A DNA stretch of 64,000 nt from Hyposmocoma kahamanoa (GCF_003589595.1 NW_020653750.1:8535742-8599741), one strand, 5' to 3'; shown: positions 11,657 through 23,865, counted from the stretch's first letter. The notes: generated from the sequence alone by a model not told the origin. Numbers and translations are program-made.

Positions 11657-12451
11657 TTTTATTTAATTTTAATAAGGTATTCAAATATTTAAAAAAATAC
11701 CTTGTTCCCTAGACACTTTTGAAGTATGCATTTTGTACAGGCCTGTTCCTAGTCACCTTAGGGATTTATCCCTAGTTTATTCCAAGTGTGTCAAAAAGGC
11801 CTGTGTTGCAAACAAGTGCCCACTCTTGGCATCCCTCATTAGGGCAGGAGGAGGCAGACAATGCACTGTTTTCCACCGTGCCGTATCTACATCGAGGGTC
11901 CTCAACTCGAGACCTATTGACATTAATGAACCAGCGAAAGAAATTCTCTTTTGTTATTTTTCAATCAGACGTATGTACATAGCCGAAGCTAAAGTACACG
12001 GATAGTGAAGAAATTAACATTTAGTAAAGTCTACAACTGAATAAGATTTAATAATTTCGGTAAAATTACATACTTTCAATAAAATAGTCAACCGCATTTG
12101 TATTACGTAATACAATCTCTTTAACACCTTACATAAACAAGTCTGTAGGTATACGTACAACTCCTTTCACAATGTGTTGCACATTGTGTTGCAACAATTG
12201 TGATATATCTGCAGTCTACACTACGACTTTCTATCAATAGTGAAGAAGAATATATAAGAAGAATGATAGTGTTTTGTTTTAGTGTTGAATTTTGTCAAAG
12301 AGTATCAGTACCGTGGACAGACGTGACAGTCTATGCCTATTGGGAATGAGCTAAGCAGGCAGATAATATTGGTTTTTTTTTATTTGGTAGCACTGCCATA
12401 GTGCCAGCCTTTTGCCATATACAATTTCGATTTGGTTACCAATTTTTGATA
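11657..12451. other. Spacer between the direct repeats
   Basis: The frame 11733-12005 is open and GC-richer than its surroundings, preceded by TTTTGTACAG. Its peptide is unrecognised. No retroviral or transposase motif is visible, so an LTR-element interpretation is unsupported. Confidence 0.3.
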
Positions 12452-12789
12452 ATTCTTCCAAATAAATCTTTTCTTCCTTCTTGAGACTTCAGGATATCAT
12501 TGTCGTTGCAGTTGTTATTGTGGAATTTTGATGTGGGTTTTTGGATATCAATAGTAAATTTAAAACAGGGAAAGGACAGATAATATTGAGTATTTACCAA
12601 TTATATTTATCCATAATAGGGGAATTAACGTAAAGTTCCTGGCAAAGTCGCTCTAAGTTGCACAATACATTTCATTCTGCTTTGACCCAGGGGCCTTCCG
12701 CTTAGTATTTATAATTATTATATTACTAAAAAGAAAAACAAATTTAAGTAGAAGAAAAAAAATACAGTCAAGTTGCTGAAATTATTGAT
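12452..12789. repeat. Direct repeat pair, right copy
   Basis: Partner of 11317-11655, about 1135 bp away and clearly diverged from it. See the left copy. Confidence 0.85.
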
Positions 12790-12974
12790 TTTAAGTTATG
12801 TACTATTCCTTGCGGAAAAGCAAAAATCTTTCGACCATGCGGCCTAATTTTTTATATTTTTTAAATTTATATATGGTAACAATAGTAACTATTTTATTCA
12901 TATTATCCCTACTCTGTTATTGTGTAGTCAGAACACTGTCGCTTATTAATCTTTTTTTTTTATTAAATATAAGT

Positions 12975-14345
12975 GCGCATTTGACCTGCATCTCACCTGA
13001 TAGAAAGTGACGATGGCATCGACGATGGAGCATGCACACCTAAATAATGCCTATACACTCTCGCCTTGAATATACCCAAGTTATAACGTTCAGGGAACAA
13101 GTCTGCAGGCAGGGAATTCCACTCCGTATCCGTTCGCCATATAAATGTGGAAGCGTAACACTTCGTGCGAATCTTTGGAATATCCACAACATAGGAGTAG
13201 AACCCAAGCCTACGCCTAGTCCCCCGGCGATGGAAAGGGGAAGGCGGAATTAAATCGTGTAATTCCATCGCACACTAACCGTATATATATATGTATATTC
13301 TGTAAAATACCTATGTACCTAATAAGCAGGCAACTTTACAGCGGTATTCAAGGCTCTGCAGCTTTGGCTCCACTAATACCGAGTCACCTATAAGCCTCTT
13401 GGCATGGTTGTCAATTGAATCTAAAGTGGCCAGTCGACATGTAGCAGAGCCATCCCAAAGGCGGCAACAGTACTCCATGCACGACCGGACTTGTGCTCGG
13501 TACAGCTGAAGCAACTGTCCCGGTGTAATGTAACGCCTCACCCTGGAAAGGATGCCAAGCTTCCTTGCTGCATTTCTGGCCACGGATTCAATGTATCTGC
13601 CAAAGTTCTAATTAGACGACAGGTCCATTCTATCGGTATGGATATACCACGAAAAGTCGGAGTCAGCTCAAAGGGACTCCGTTTTGTGGAGAATAGAAAC
13701 GCCTACGTTTTGGTAGCATTAAATTTGACAAGATTGGTATCGCCCCAATGGGAGACTGCCTTAAGTGTCAATTTCAAACGACTAACCATGGACTCTCGAC
13801 AAGACTGATTAGTCTTAGTTGTTAAGATTTCTTCTCCACTGACTCTTGCATTGGTCAAGTACCTGTCCACAACTATGCTGTCATCAGCATACCCAAAGGC
13901 TCCTGGAATTAACATATCATAGATATGCAGCAGAGAGTTGCGGACAGAGATGTTCGGAAGAGTAGCCTTCTAAGACCGCTCGAATTGAACGTTCGCTCAA
14001 GAAATCCGAGATCTAATTGCAAAAGTCAGTGGGAGGCCCATAAAAGGGAAGCTTATTTAAAAGGCTTGCGTGTGAGACCCTGTCAAAGGTTTTGAAATGT
14101 CCAAAGACACTACAAGTGCTTCGCTTTGCTTTTCTATAGCCTCGCTCCATATGTGACTGGCATACACAAGAAGATCCCCAGTAGATCGCCCTCGTCGGAA
14201 TCTGTACTGGCGATTACTGAGGAGGTCGTTGTCTTCAAGGTACGATAGGAAACGGTTGTTGAGTACACGTTCCATAGTCTTGCAGAGTATGGAGGTGACT
14301 GAGATAGGTCTATAGTTGACAGGGGCAGCTCTGCTTCCCTTTTTC
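12975..14345 (-). mobile_element. Decayed LINE reverse transcriptase fragment
   Basis: Minus-strand blocks in order are: KKGSRAAPVNYRPIS (about 14330), ERVLNNRFLSYLEDNDLLS (14275), the catalytic YADD (about 13890, in GYADDSIVVDRY), LGILSRVRRYITPGQLL (about 13550), and a C-terminal TEWNSLPADLFPERYNLG (about 13110). Several frames are used and the RT A motif region is broken at about 14090. The copy is 5'-truncated inside RT, CR1/Jockey-like and non-functional. Confidence 0.82.
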
Positions 14346-14619
14346 CTTAATCTGAGATATTGAAGTGTTGTGTCTTCACCACATCTAGTATGCTAGTACA
14401 TAGATATCGTTGAGTCTACAGCACATTCAGCTTTCCAATTTACATTTTGAATCGTTCTTAACACAAGTGTCTTAGAGTTGCATTAAAATGAAGTGTAAAA
14501 CTCAACGCACCATTAACTGTATTAGAAATTCTGTAGTGATATTGGAAATTCTCGAGCTCAGTGATTGAAATTCCAGCCAATATCGAATTTTCTAATTTTG
14601 AATTTTCTATAATTGACAG
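14346..14619. other. Intervening DNA before the candidate exon
   Basis: AT-rich, with repeated TGAAATTC/GGAAATTC-like words at 14530-14610. If 14620-14748 is an exon, this is intron. Confidence 0.3.
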
Positions 14620-14748
14620 GCGCTGACGGAACTATGCGTCTCACAGTATCAAAGCCTAGCTTTGACAAAAGTCATCCCCGCATTAATAGCACGCGTGAAT
14701 GAACACAACAGGCCCGAGGAGCCTTATTACAATTTCCACTCTTCCTAA
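14620..14748 (+). CDS. Candidate terminal exon of an unidentified host gene
   Basis: An acceptor (CTATAATTGACAG) ends at 14619 and is followed by 42 open codons and TAA at 14746-14748. The composition changes sharply from AT-rich flanks to balanced codons. The predicted peptide begins ALTELCVSQYQSLAL and ends RPEEPYYNFHSS. A possible poly(A) signal AATAAA lies at 14990. The block is too short to identify and resembles none of the transposon proteins here. It sits between two decayed LINEs, so upstream exons would lie across transposon-filled introns. It could also be a relic. Confidence 0.45.
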   Translation, partial: ALTELCVSQYQSLALTKVIPALIARVNEHNRPEEPYYNFHSS

Positions 14749-15224
14749 TAACCTCGAACACATGTGCCCGAGAGCACAGTCCATGTAATTTAGCATATTT
14801 ATGCGTTTAAGCACCCTTCAACCGTAATTTATGTGCATTAGTTATGGAAAACGATGTTGAACGTTCACGGAAGATTCTAGAAAACTGCATCGAAAAGTTT
14901 ATTTCTTTCTTCTTATATATAGTGACTTTAAGGTTGGGACTACCTAGTAAGTGTTATCTGTATGTAGCAGGAAGTTCCATAGTAATAGAAATAAATATAC
15001 TAATCATAACTAGCAAAAACACCAACTGACTAACAAATCAACATAATAAACTGAATAGTTAAAATTATATAAATAATAAAACCACAAATAAAAAAACTTG
15101 TATATATGTGAACGAGTGAGCATTGTATGTGTACATATTAAAGGTGGAGTAGATTCTTCTTTTTATCGATAATGTGTGTCATCAATCAATTAGTCAATGC
15201 GTTTTTACAGCCATACAAATGTAA

Positions 15225-15960
15225 GTGACAAATACCAACTCTCCGACAGTATGTCAGTACTTCAAGCGCTGAATAGCTATGACATAAACTCAGGGCTCCT
15301 TTATGAATGCCATCAAGCACTCATGGAGGTATGTATACAAAACCACGTAACTCTTCGGTGGATTAAAGGACACAGCGGCTCACGTGGCAATGACGCAGCA
15401 GATGAACTAGCCAGGAAAGGGTCGGAGACAGACGCTGTAGGACCAGAACCGATAGTGCCCCTCCCCTACCAATGGTCCAGAACAACTATACACAAAGGTA
15501 CAAAATCTTCACATAATAATACATGGACCACTTACGGTTTGTAGACAGGCGAGGGAAGCACTCCCAACGCTCAATGCCAGTCTATCTCAAATACTAATTA
15601 AACTTAAAAGGCAAGAGCTTCGCACTCTAACTGCCGCCCTAACGGGTCATGGTCCATACAATAAACACCTTTTCAATTTAGGTATCACAAACAGCTCTAT
15701 GCAGAGCGTGCATGGAGGGGGAGGAAACGGCTGCGAACATCCTACTTCAGTGCTCCGGCGTGGCCAACTACAGGGCAAAATACCTTGGAGTGCCAAGGTC
15801 GCTCCCGGAAGTCTTCAGCAAACCAAGGAGGCTGCTGAGATTCCTGGAGGAGCTTGGGTGGCACGAGTAGGACCCTGCACCCACCACAAGCAAAATAGGC
15901 GCTTTATCGTCGAGTTGCGGATACCAGCCCGTTGCACCAAGTACCAAGTAAGTACCAATT
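15225..15960 (+). mobile_element. LINE 3' end with RNase H and Cys-rich C-terminus
   Basis: RNase H signature blocks are visible (SDSMSVLQALN, then LRWIKGHSGSRGNDAADELA). The frame breaks near 15540. It resumes with a CRACMEGEETAANILLQC zinc-type motif at about 15703 and a stop after LEELGWHE at about 15869. The short 3'UTR ends in CAAGTAC repeats at about 15936-15955. RNase H after RT is typical of I/R1/LOA-group elements. Confidence 0.8.
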
Positions 15961-15962
15961 TT

Positions 15963-16220
15963 TTTTTATAATACCCAGTGACAGGACGAACAAGTCTTGC
16001 ACCTGGTGGTAAACGACACGCCTGTACATAACAGTTGCAATGCCGCTCAGAACTTTAAAACCAAAGATTGGAGGGGCACTGCCACTGCGTTCGTCAGACA
16101 GAAGTTAACGAGTCCCAAGTGCCTGTAATTTCACCACACTTACCCTTCAAAACCGGAACGCAGTAATGGTCACATACTGCTTGGCAGCAAAAATAAGTAA
16201 AGTGGCAGTACTGTTACTAA
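15963..16220 (+). repeat. Dispersed repeat family A, near full length
   Basis: Head ATACCCAGTGACAGGACGAA, central GCAATGCCGCTCAGAA with its inverted partner GGGGCACTGCC, and the second hairpin around CAGTAATGG. It is inserted at the 3' tail of the LINE at 15225-15960. Confidence 0.85.
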
Positions 16221-17744
16221 GAATTATATCTATGTATATGAATGCATCTATACGCATTAGGCATTTTGAAACTAATTAGTGAAGTAATAAGTAGCAATAA
16301 ATTTATTTAAGTGTTTTTCGCAATTTGTTAAAGTAATAAATTGTAGCGTGTTAAAACACTTAAATACCTTTTGATCATTATTTAAGAACTTTGAAGCACT
16401 CGCCATCAGAAACGTGTATTATTCATAAGATGTTAATTGATGGAAAACAACACTTTCAAACAACGCAACACAACCCCGCGTGTTTAAATTACGTGTTTGA
16501 CTTTATAAAGGATGTCGTACTTAATCTCGCCGTCACCTGTTTTGAGAAACGTGCTTGAAAGACGAATTGAGAGTTGCTAATTCAAATTAAGCTATTTGTT
16601 TCGACATAAGCAATGGGATGGAAACTCGTGAATGAAAGTTATTGAGAACGTCTTGAAAGCGCTGAATGCTCTTGAAAGGTATTGTGACATATAGAGGCAG
16701 CGAGAGACAAAGCTCTCTAGTGTAGTGTACTCCACGCGAGGGGCGTGAGACCGCTAGGTTGCTCCGGCATTGCTAATGGCCACTCAGGAAACAACCGATC
16801 GATGCTTCTGTGTGTTACATCGACAGCGCAGACAATGGTTATGGGACAACAATAACAATATTAGTGAAATTGGTGTTTTCATGTAATAACGACATTTAAT
16901 TTAATATATTCTGGGTACGTACCATCATATATTAAGTGATCAAAGTGGCAATACCAATCAACTGATAATCGATGAATGATTATTAAAAAATCATCATGAT
17001 ATTCAATAAAAATCAATCGATTAATTTATCCATTTTGTGTCCCGCGATACAAGGATTCGCTGGTAATTGTGTCTTTCATAACATTTTTTATTATTAAAGA
17101 AATAAACATAAACAAAGCATAAACACCTGTCTAAATTGCTTTCTGAACTGTCTTAACTTAAAAAACGTAACTTAATTAACAATCTGAATAGTGTTGTGTC
17201 ATGGAAATATATATATTTTGAAAAATTAATATTTATAGAAAAATTAATGTTTTTCCCTTAGAAGATAGAAAAAAATAATTGGTTTCCATAGTTTAAGGTT
17301 TTTCCGAATATTTATCCTATATTTTGCACATTTGACAGTCGGCACCTGTTAAAAGTTGAAGATTCTGAACGTAAACGATGGAGCCAATTACAAGGATTTT
17401 TTTTATCTATGATTCTTTTTTTCGCTGTTGTCCAATCATTTTAAATCTCGTTATAATCTAACTTCCTTTCAGCTATACAATTTTATTTCATAAGTCACGC
17501 TCAATATAACTTGATATATCTAAACGTAAAACTTAATATGCGCCTTAGAATTATATTTTTTAATTATAATTTTTCAGAATTTTGCTCCGGAACAAGACGA
17601 AAAATTACCCAACAGTAAACACGAACCGATGGATCATATAAAGTATTATACACTGTACTGATTGGAGCCACCTCGTATAGCGCTATTGAACATTGTGTCA
17701 GTCATTAAATGAATTTAATAATTTACTTTAAACAAGGGATGCAT
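16221..17744. other. No gene seen
   Basis: AT-rich, with a GC-richer patch at 16680-16860 that has no long open frame. Confidence 0.4.
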
Positions 17745-17922
17745 AAATTTGTATTGAATTGATATTCAATTATTTTTTGTGAAATTACTCCACTAGTTTG
17801 TTATAATTATTAATACAAAGATCGAACCGACGTCTTCTAGCAAACCGTGTCAGACGCTATGCCAACTAAGCCACGAAACGAACCAGCGGACCTCTCAAAT
17901 TTTTCTATGTGCTTGTAATAAA
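17745..17922 (-). mobile_element. tRNA-derived SINE, family B
   Basis: On the minus strand: A box TGGCTTAGTTGGCATAGCG, B box GGTTCGATC, then the tail AATAATTATAACAAACTAG and onward. It matches 1962-2115 and 30925-31255. Confidence 0.75.
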
Positions 17923-18194
17923 AATAACAGGCTGCGAAAAAAAAACAGAAAAATAATTATAATGTATGACATTGCAGTTCCCGACACACATGACATACAC
18001 AAGACAATAACTGAGAAAAATAGTAAATACGCAGAACACAGAAAAAGCACGTGATATCTCTATTGTCTTTTCCACAACAGAAATTATCCCAAATCATCCA
18101 TAGCCTCAAATTATTCGATTTTAAAGAAACCCTACGCTAATGCGTACAAAAAGCTGTAATTTTAAATACATGCCGAATTGTCAGAAAGTTGATG

Positions 18195-18445
18195 CAGATA
18201 GAAAGGTCAGAGTATAAAAACCATTTATTTCGTAGGTAAAATAAATTTACACTTGAAAACGTCATTTTTTAAGCTACTGCTCATTCACTGTGCTGATTTC
18301 TCTGAGAGACGTCTGAGAAGAACGAGCTAAAAACTCTAGGTTTTGCTCTTTTCAAATAAACTTAAATGCTATAGAATACACTTTGAATTGAATGTGTGGA
18401 ATTTAGAGCCATATCGTACATCACATATTTATCTAACACGTAGTG
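18195..18445. repeat. LINE-3'-end-like repeat (family E)
   Basis: Contains TTACACTTGAAAACGTC, GAGAAGAACGAGC and TTCAAATAAACTTAAATGCT. It is about 230 bp alike to the reverse complement of 29118-29345. It resembles 3' regions of lepidopteran CR1/L2-type LINEs by its position of AAGTCAAAG-type ends, but has no coding part. Confidence 0.65.
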
Positions 18446-18450
18446 TTCCA

Positions 18451-18686
18451 TTTTTAACCGACTTTAAAAAAAAGGAGGAGGTTCTCAATTCGTCTGTATG
18501 TTTTTTTGTATGTATGTTACGCGATAACTTCGCCATTTGTGAACCGATATTGATAATTCTTTTTTGTTGGAAAGAAGGTACCTCAGAAGTGGTCTCATTT
18601 AAATTTGAAGAAAATATTCCACTAAACTAAACTAAACTAATAATAATGTAAACTAGGGGATGAATGACTTTTGAGATCGGTTTTTT
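18451..18686 (+). repeat. AACCGACTTCAAAA-ended repeat (family F)
   Basis: Starts TTTTTAACCGACTTTAAAAA and ends TTTTGAGATCGGTTTTTT, giving imperfect terminal inverted repeats of about 17 bp. Internal blocks (GTTACGCGATAACTTCGCC, GAACCGATATTGATAATTC, AAATTTGAAGAAAATATTCC) recur in five other copies here. It is non-coding and probably a MITE. Confidence 0.75.
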
Positions 18687-18737
18687 AACCGGTGGTTAGG
18701 TCATGTAATATGGATTTTCAATTAAAATAACGCACAT

Positions 18738-18949
18738 TTTAATAATAATGCACACAGTCAGCATACCCCCGCACCAGGGAAACCCTGTATCGCGGGTGCC
18801 ATGGACACACACATAGACAACCACAAATTACACCAAAACTCACGAGAGAAATAATTGTAGGTCATACAAATATTTCTCCCGGCCCGGGAATCGAACCTGG
18901 GAGCTCTGCCTGGTAGTCCGGCATGGTAACCGTTCGGCCACAGAGACAG
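18738..18949 (-). mobile_element. tRNA-derived SINE, family D
   Basis: On the minus strand it reads GTGGCCGAACGGTTACCATG (A box region) and GGTTCGATTCCCGGG (B box), then a body with GGCACCCGCGATACAGGG and an (ATT)n tail. Six copies occur in this window. Confidence 0.85.
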
Positions 18950-19307
18950 TTAATATATATAAATAGTTTTAATGTAAGTTAAAATTAAGTAAGAAGAAGA
19001 GGAAGTAAGCTCTTAACACCACACACCCTCAACATGGACACACACCATACTGCATTTACTTGATTTCTGTCCGTAGATTTAGTTAAAACCAGCTTGACAG
19101 CAGAAAACGCTTAGAAAAGAAAAACATAATGAGAATAATAAAGCACCAGACAACCACATCGTTTACCCAAAGTCAAACTAGAGAATTCCCTTTACTATGA
19201 GTACTAGAGCTTTATATTATATCTCCACCACGCTCTGTGACAGCGGCAGCGTTAGCGGACCACAGACAATATTAAATTTCTATAATCTCAGTACTGACTA
19301 TTAATAA

Positions 19308-19512
19308 ATCCGACCTCAAAAGTCATTCACCCCAAGTTTTCTACTCTTAGAGGTGGCATATTGTCTCCAAATTTAAATGCCACCACTTCTGAAGTACCCT
19401 CTTTCCAACAAAAAAATAATCATCAAAATCTGTTCACCGAGTTACCGTGTAGCATACATACAAAAAAAAACATACAATCGAACATCCTTATTTTTTGAAG
19501 TCGGTTAAAAAA
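19308..19512 (-). repeat. Family F repeat
   Basis: CCGACCTCAAAAGTCATTCA at one end and TTTTTTGAAGTCGGTTAAAA at the other, with all internal blocks. Its left flank TAATCTCAGTACTGACTA resembles that of the copy at 33088, so the unit may extend farther left. Confidence 0.8.
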
Positions 19513-19848
19513 GTAAAACTCATCTTCCTGCCGTAACAGTCTTTCATCTTTGTGTAGGTCATAATACGGGTTAAATTCTTAATTATTAAATTAGATGGAA
19601 TAAGACTTATTCTTTGCAAGGCAACTATATTTATGGATACGCTTTGTTATAAAGTCATAGTAGGCCTCCAGGACTAAACGTTCACTACCCCGCTGAAATC
19701 AGGCCACAGCCGGGTCCATCCAAACCCATCTGGAGAAAATAGTGAAAGCGTTTTGTAATCAACAAAATGTTATCCATTTGGGATGTTGCCAAAAAATTGT
19801 TTACCAGTTTTGGATAGAACGGCCCAACGTGTTAAGCAAAGATTCTAA

Positions 19849-19994
19849 GGTTGAGATTCATAAAACGAACTTCGCAAGAAATTACGAAATAAAGTCAAAG
19901 TTTAATTTAATTTCTCGCTTAAACCTAAGTAAAGTTCGTTTAGCTCGCCATTTTTATTTAGTCGAAGCCAAAGTTCGTTTCATAAATCTCAACC
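19849..19994. mobile_element. 146-bp MITE with CTAA target duplication
   Basis: Ends GGTTGAGATTCATAAAACGA and, inverted, GGTTGAGATTTATGAAACGA pair along at least 24 bp. CTAA flanks both sides (19845-19848 and 19995-19998). Internal sequence is also partly self-complementary. No coding capacity. Confidence 0.8.
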
Positions 19995-19998
19995 CTAA

Positions 19999-21958
19999 AG
20001 GTCGATACTACCTTAGCTCGTAATAAAATTTTTCTCCTACTAATACGGTTCATTTTGCTTAGGTCGAGCGGCAGAAACACAGACTTTATTTCAGAATTTC
20101 TTTTTTTACAAACGAAAGCCATTTGCAAAATGTATATCTTATAGTATACGTGTTCTGTTTAGCACAGTTGATATAAAAAAAGTAGTAGTCTTGTAAAATT
20201 TCGAGTTTTTTAATTTTGTGTTTGCTTTTTCTATCGTGAAAATATTTAGGAATCGTATTTTCACACCGTATAGATATATTTTTTTCAAAGTTATTCATTC
20301 AACATTTTCACTATTATGCGGAATCCATCAAACCAATTTGATGTAGTACAGACTCTTAATTATTAAAAGCCAAGAGAGGCGAAAAGCAGTGACTACCAAC
20401 AAAGCGGTGTATGGAATTAAAAAAGTTATATAACAGTATAGGAGGTTCAGTAGTTGTCAATTGAAATCTCATTTTCCGCTGCAATGTTTGGCAAAATAAA
20501 AATATTCCGGGCGATATGAAATCAAATGTATGAAAAAAAACCCCCTAGGTCGACAGCTAACATTTATATAACAGAATGCAACGATTAGCGAACTTTGAAA
20601 AATAGAACTGCATTTTGCCTGATTACTTGATACTGCGGTGTTGTGTAATAAGAACGAAGTGAATTTTAAACCTAAAAACATGAATCCACCAAACTGTCCT
20701 GAGTACTACTCAATTTTCGTTTTCGGGCCATGATGAAAGCATGGCAAAGGATGATGAAAACTGTCTTTCAGTGATCACTTGACTTAAACTGATTCGGAAA
20801 AACGTTCATCATAGATGCCTTTCGATCTTTGATTGCCACATTTAGAAAAATAGCGAGTTTATTTGCGTTCCTGTTTTTGGCAAAATGCATTATATTTTTT
20901 TTAATAAAAATAAATTATCACGGTATTTTACGGTATTTCAATTGTATTATATTAAACGACGTAGTCTTTACTATGTAAGTATACCAATGTTACAGTGCTA
21001 TAGAGGTGATTTTGCGAGAAGCCGTCCAGAGCCGGTAAAAAGAATTATACATGGAAAAAACCCCGCGAGTGCTGTATACCGTATCTCTGACTTGTTGCGA
21101 AAAAAATGCGAACACAATAAAAAATTGAGCACCGCTGCGAACTGAAGGCGAGAACCGGTTAAAAATTTCATTTCGCTCGGGAAAAGTAAATACAGTGTTA
21201 CTTGATTTTCGAAACAAATGATTTGTAGATACGGGTACGCTACGGTTAGACTTATTCAAATACAAAATTATTTGTGTAATATCTGTATATTGTATCTTAC
21301 GTAATGTACTTAGTATTTAAAATATACAATGAAAAAGTAACAGCGTGTATAGATAGACTATTTTAGTTTATTCTTTAGGTATTTCATTCAAGTAGATAGA
21401 ATTCATTGAAATTCATTAAACCGAAAAAGAATTCCAAACTTATATGCACCGTGATTTTGTAAAAAGAGTATTTTTATAAGTCACCAAGTTTGTTTACGCA
21501 ATATGACTTTAAGTGCTATAAAAATTTTGTATTAGTGTAGATTTTTTGACGATCGACACGTATGATCAAAGAAAATTAGTAAATTTGTAAGGAACAGACG
21601 ATCGATTTCGTATTTTTGACGATAGACTCGTGTCGATAAAAAACGAGCAAATCTGTAGACACCTTATGACACTGTAATAGATAACTCCTAATATTGTAAC
21701 ATAGGATTGAGATTCAAATTGCAGGGTTTTTTACAAATGTAGTTCCTACAAAAAAGGTGTAAGACGAGGCGCGAGGGCAGAGTGTACCTAGACAAAAGAC
21801 TCGCAACTGCAATCAACTAAAACGGGGGAGGCTGGGGCGATTATTTTAACTACCCTTTACATCGGCTTATGTTTTCTACAGTGTTTATGTTTATTATTCC
21901 AACTTCGTAAGGTGCGTACATATAAATTAACTACAATGTACTACGTTTGTATATTGCA
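19999..21958. other. No confident gene
   Basis: Mostly AT-rich. Two imperfect direct units starting TTTTTGACGAT (about 21544 and 21614) form a short tandem duplication. Open frames at 20086-20298, 20469-20681 and 20885-21145 have no recognisable content. Confidence 0.35.
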
Positions 21959-22129
21959 GAGATATTCGGTTTGATTGAAGTATATGTTACTTCGAAATAC
22001 CTACTAATATTGCGTGTACGTCTGACGCTTCTATCGAGCGAAAGACGCGCTCTCTTGTACAATCAAGAGCTTGAAACTTTGATGAACCATTTTTATCGTC
22101 AGCGTCATAGAGTTAAATTTAAATCTTAA
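21959..22129 (+). CDS. Candidate terminal exon, helical basic peptide
   Basis: The acceptor TATATTGCAG ends at 21958, followed by 57 open residues to TAA at 22127. The second half (contains LLSSERRALLYNQELETL then MNHFYRQRHR) reads as an amphipathic, charged helix and uses balanced codons unlike the surrounding AT-rich DNA. No poly(A) signal is close. The family is not recognised, and chance or a transposon relic is possible. Confidence 0.27.
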   Translation, partial: EIFGLIEVYVTSKYLLILRVRLTLLSSERRALLYNQELETLMNHFYRQRHRVKFKS

Positions 22130-22894
22130 ATATCTTGCTTAATCTATTCTTAACTTGTACAAAAGAATGCGAGTTTCACTCTATACAAGTGTCTGACGCA
22201 CGCAGCTCACGCAATAGGATTCCAAATAACATAGGATTCATCATCATCATCTGCTTACACGACATAGGAATCCCCCTAAGCACCTGAGCTTGAAGTCATA
22301 GAAGAAGCGTAAAAAATCAGTGTTAAACGGGTTACAATTTTCTCTAGACTGGCATTCCACATACCGGTGACATTTCAATTTTACCGAATAAACAACGGCG
22401 CATACATTAGATATTTGAGAATTTGAGAATTGAACCGTTCACACGATGTTTGTCCTGCAAAAAAAACGCACTCTGTATACGTTTATCGAATACGCGACGG
22501 ACTTGTCAAGCAATTCGAATGAACTGTAACGTTCTCTGTTCGAATGTGTATTCGGTGTGCAGCAAAGTATTAATGCGTCTCTTTCACACGGCGCGAAGTT
22601 GCACGTTTTTTATCGAATGGTCACCGAACAAGCGGCGTCTAGTATTGAAGTATCTTTTGGAAGGAGGGCATAATTTTATTAATACAAAAAGACCGGCGAA
22701 TCTTCAGTGGACAACGATTTATTGATACCTATCTTTAATGGAAGAAAGGTCCGCTTTTTTTTCATCATTTCTCAGATTTTCATACAATTTTTCAAATGTG
22801 TTTGTACGCACTGCTTCATTGGATGTCAATCAATGGAATTACAATGACCAAAGGTTTCAAGAAAATTAGTTGACTTGGTGTTCTGGTTTTTCTT
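22130..22894. other. No gene seen
   Basis: A 100-codon frame at 22423-22725 is Cys/Arg-rich but unrecognised; the DNA beneath has a mixed composition suggestive of an old repeat. Confidence 0.3.
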
Positions 22895-23148
22895 TCACAC
22901 TTAGTGACGGGACGAACAAATTGTGGGCCTGGTGGTAAGCGACAGCCTGTCCATAACAGTTGCAGTGCCACTTAGGGCCTTAAATCTGAACGATCTAAGG
23001 GGCACTGCCACTGCACCCTGAGACATAAGTTTATTTCACCGGCACTCTTACAAAACCGGATCGCAGTAATGTTCACATTATTGCTTGACGGCAGAAATAG
23101 GTAAGGTAGCAGTACTTCCGTGCACCAGGAGCTCTACTGCTACAAAAT
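22895..23148 (+). repeat. Dispersed repeat family A, near full length
   Basis: Contains AGTGACGGGACGAACAA, CCTGGTGGTAAGCGACAGCC, the GCAGTGCC/GGGGCACTGCC inverted pair and the CAGTAATG hairpin, ending GAGCTCTACTGCT. Confidence 0.88.
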
Positions 23149-23660
23149 GCCATGCAACGACGATGTATCATCCCGGCTGCAGTATTTGTTCAAAGCTGAC
23201 TAGATGCATTGCATCAGTGAAATGTGTTTAACACGTCATATGACATGACGTCGCATTAGATCAGCTTAAAGTCTTATTATATTACGTTAATATTTTGCGC
23301 CATTAGTAGTTTATGTAATTAACAATTTTTACATGCATCAATATTATTATGTTACTAATGTGAAGTCACACTTACATAAATAATCACCGCAACATTTCTT
23401 CGGTGAAAAAATAACAGCTAATCTCGTAACGCTTTTCATAAGCAAAACAGGTTGTGGTTGTAGAAGTAATCCGGTTGATAATAATAAAATTTCCTTTGAT
23501 ATTTATGAGTCTTACTGACCCGGGAAATCCTACACTGCCATCGAAACGAATAAGGCACAACCAATATTTTTATAAAAATTGAGTAGTATACCTAATTTTT
23601 TGCAGAAATTTATCAAAATATAGTTTTTGTTTAATTTTTTATAATATCAAGCGAGGTAAA
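23149..23660. other. No gene seen
   Basis: AT-rich DNA between two repeats; nothing recognised. Confidence 0.4.
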
Positions 23661-23865
23661 CTGCCTTCGTGGCCGAACGGTTACCACGCCACGTAGAGGT
23701 CCCAGGTTCGATTACCGGGCCGGGATAAATATTTGTATGGCCTACATTTATTTCTCCCGTGAGTTTAGGTGTAACTTGTGGCTGTCTATGTGTGTGTTCA
23801 TAGTTTCCGTAGTGCGGGGCTATGTTGAGTGTGTGCGTTATATCATATTTATATTATATTTTCGT
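23661..23865 (+). mobile_element. tRNA-derived SINE, family D
   Basis: CTGCCTTCGTGGCCGAACGG, then B box AGGTTCGATTACCGGG and the body GAGTTTAGGTGTAACTTGTG, ending at a (TAT)-rich tail. Confidence 0.88.

Noticed and set aside
11317..12789. LTR retrotransposon with two LTRs
   Set aside because: The repeats lack TG..CA ends, no primer-binding site or polypurine tract is visible, and the spacer has no gag or pol.
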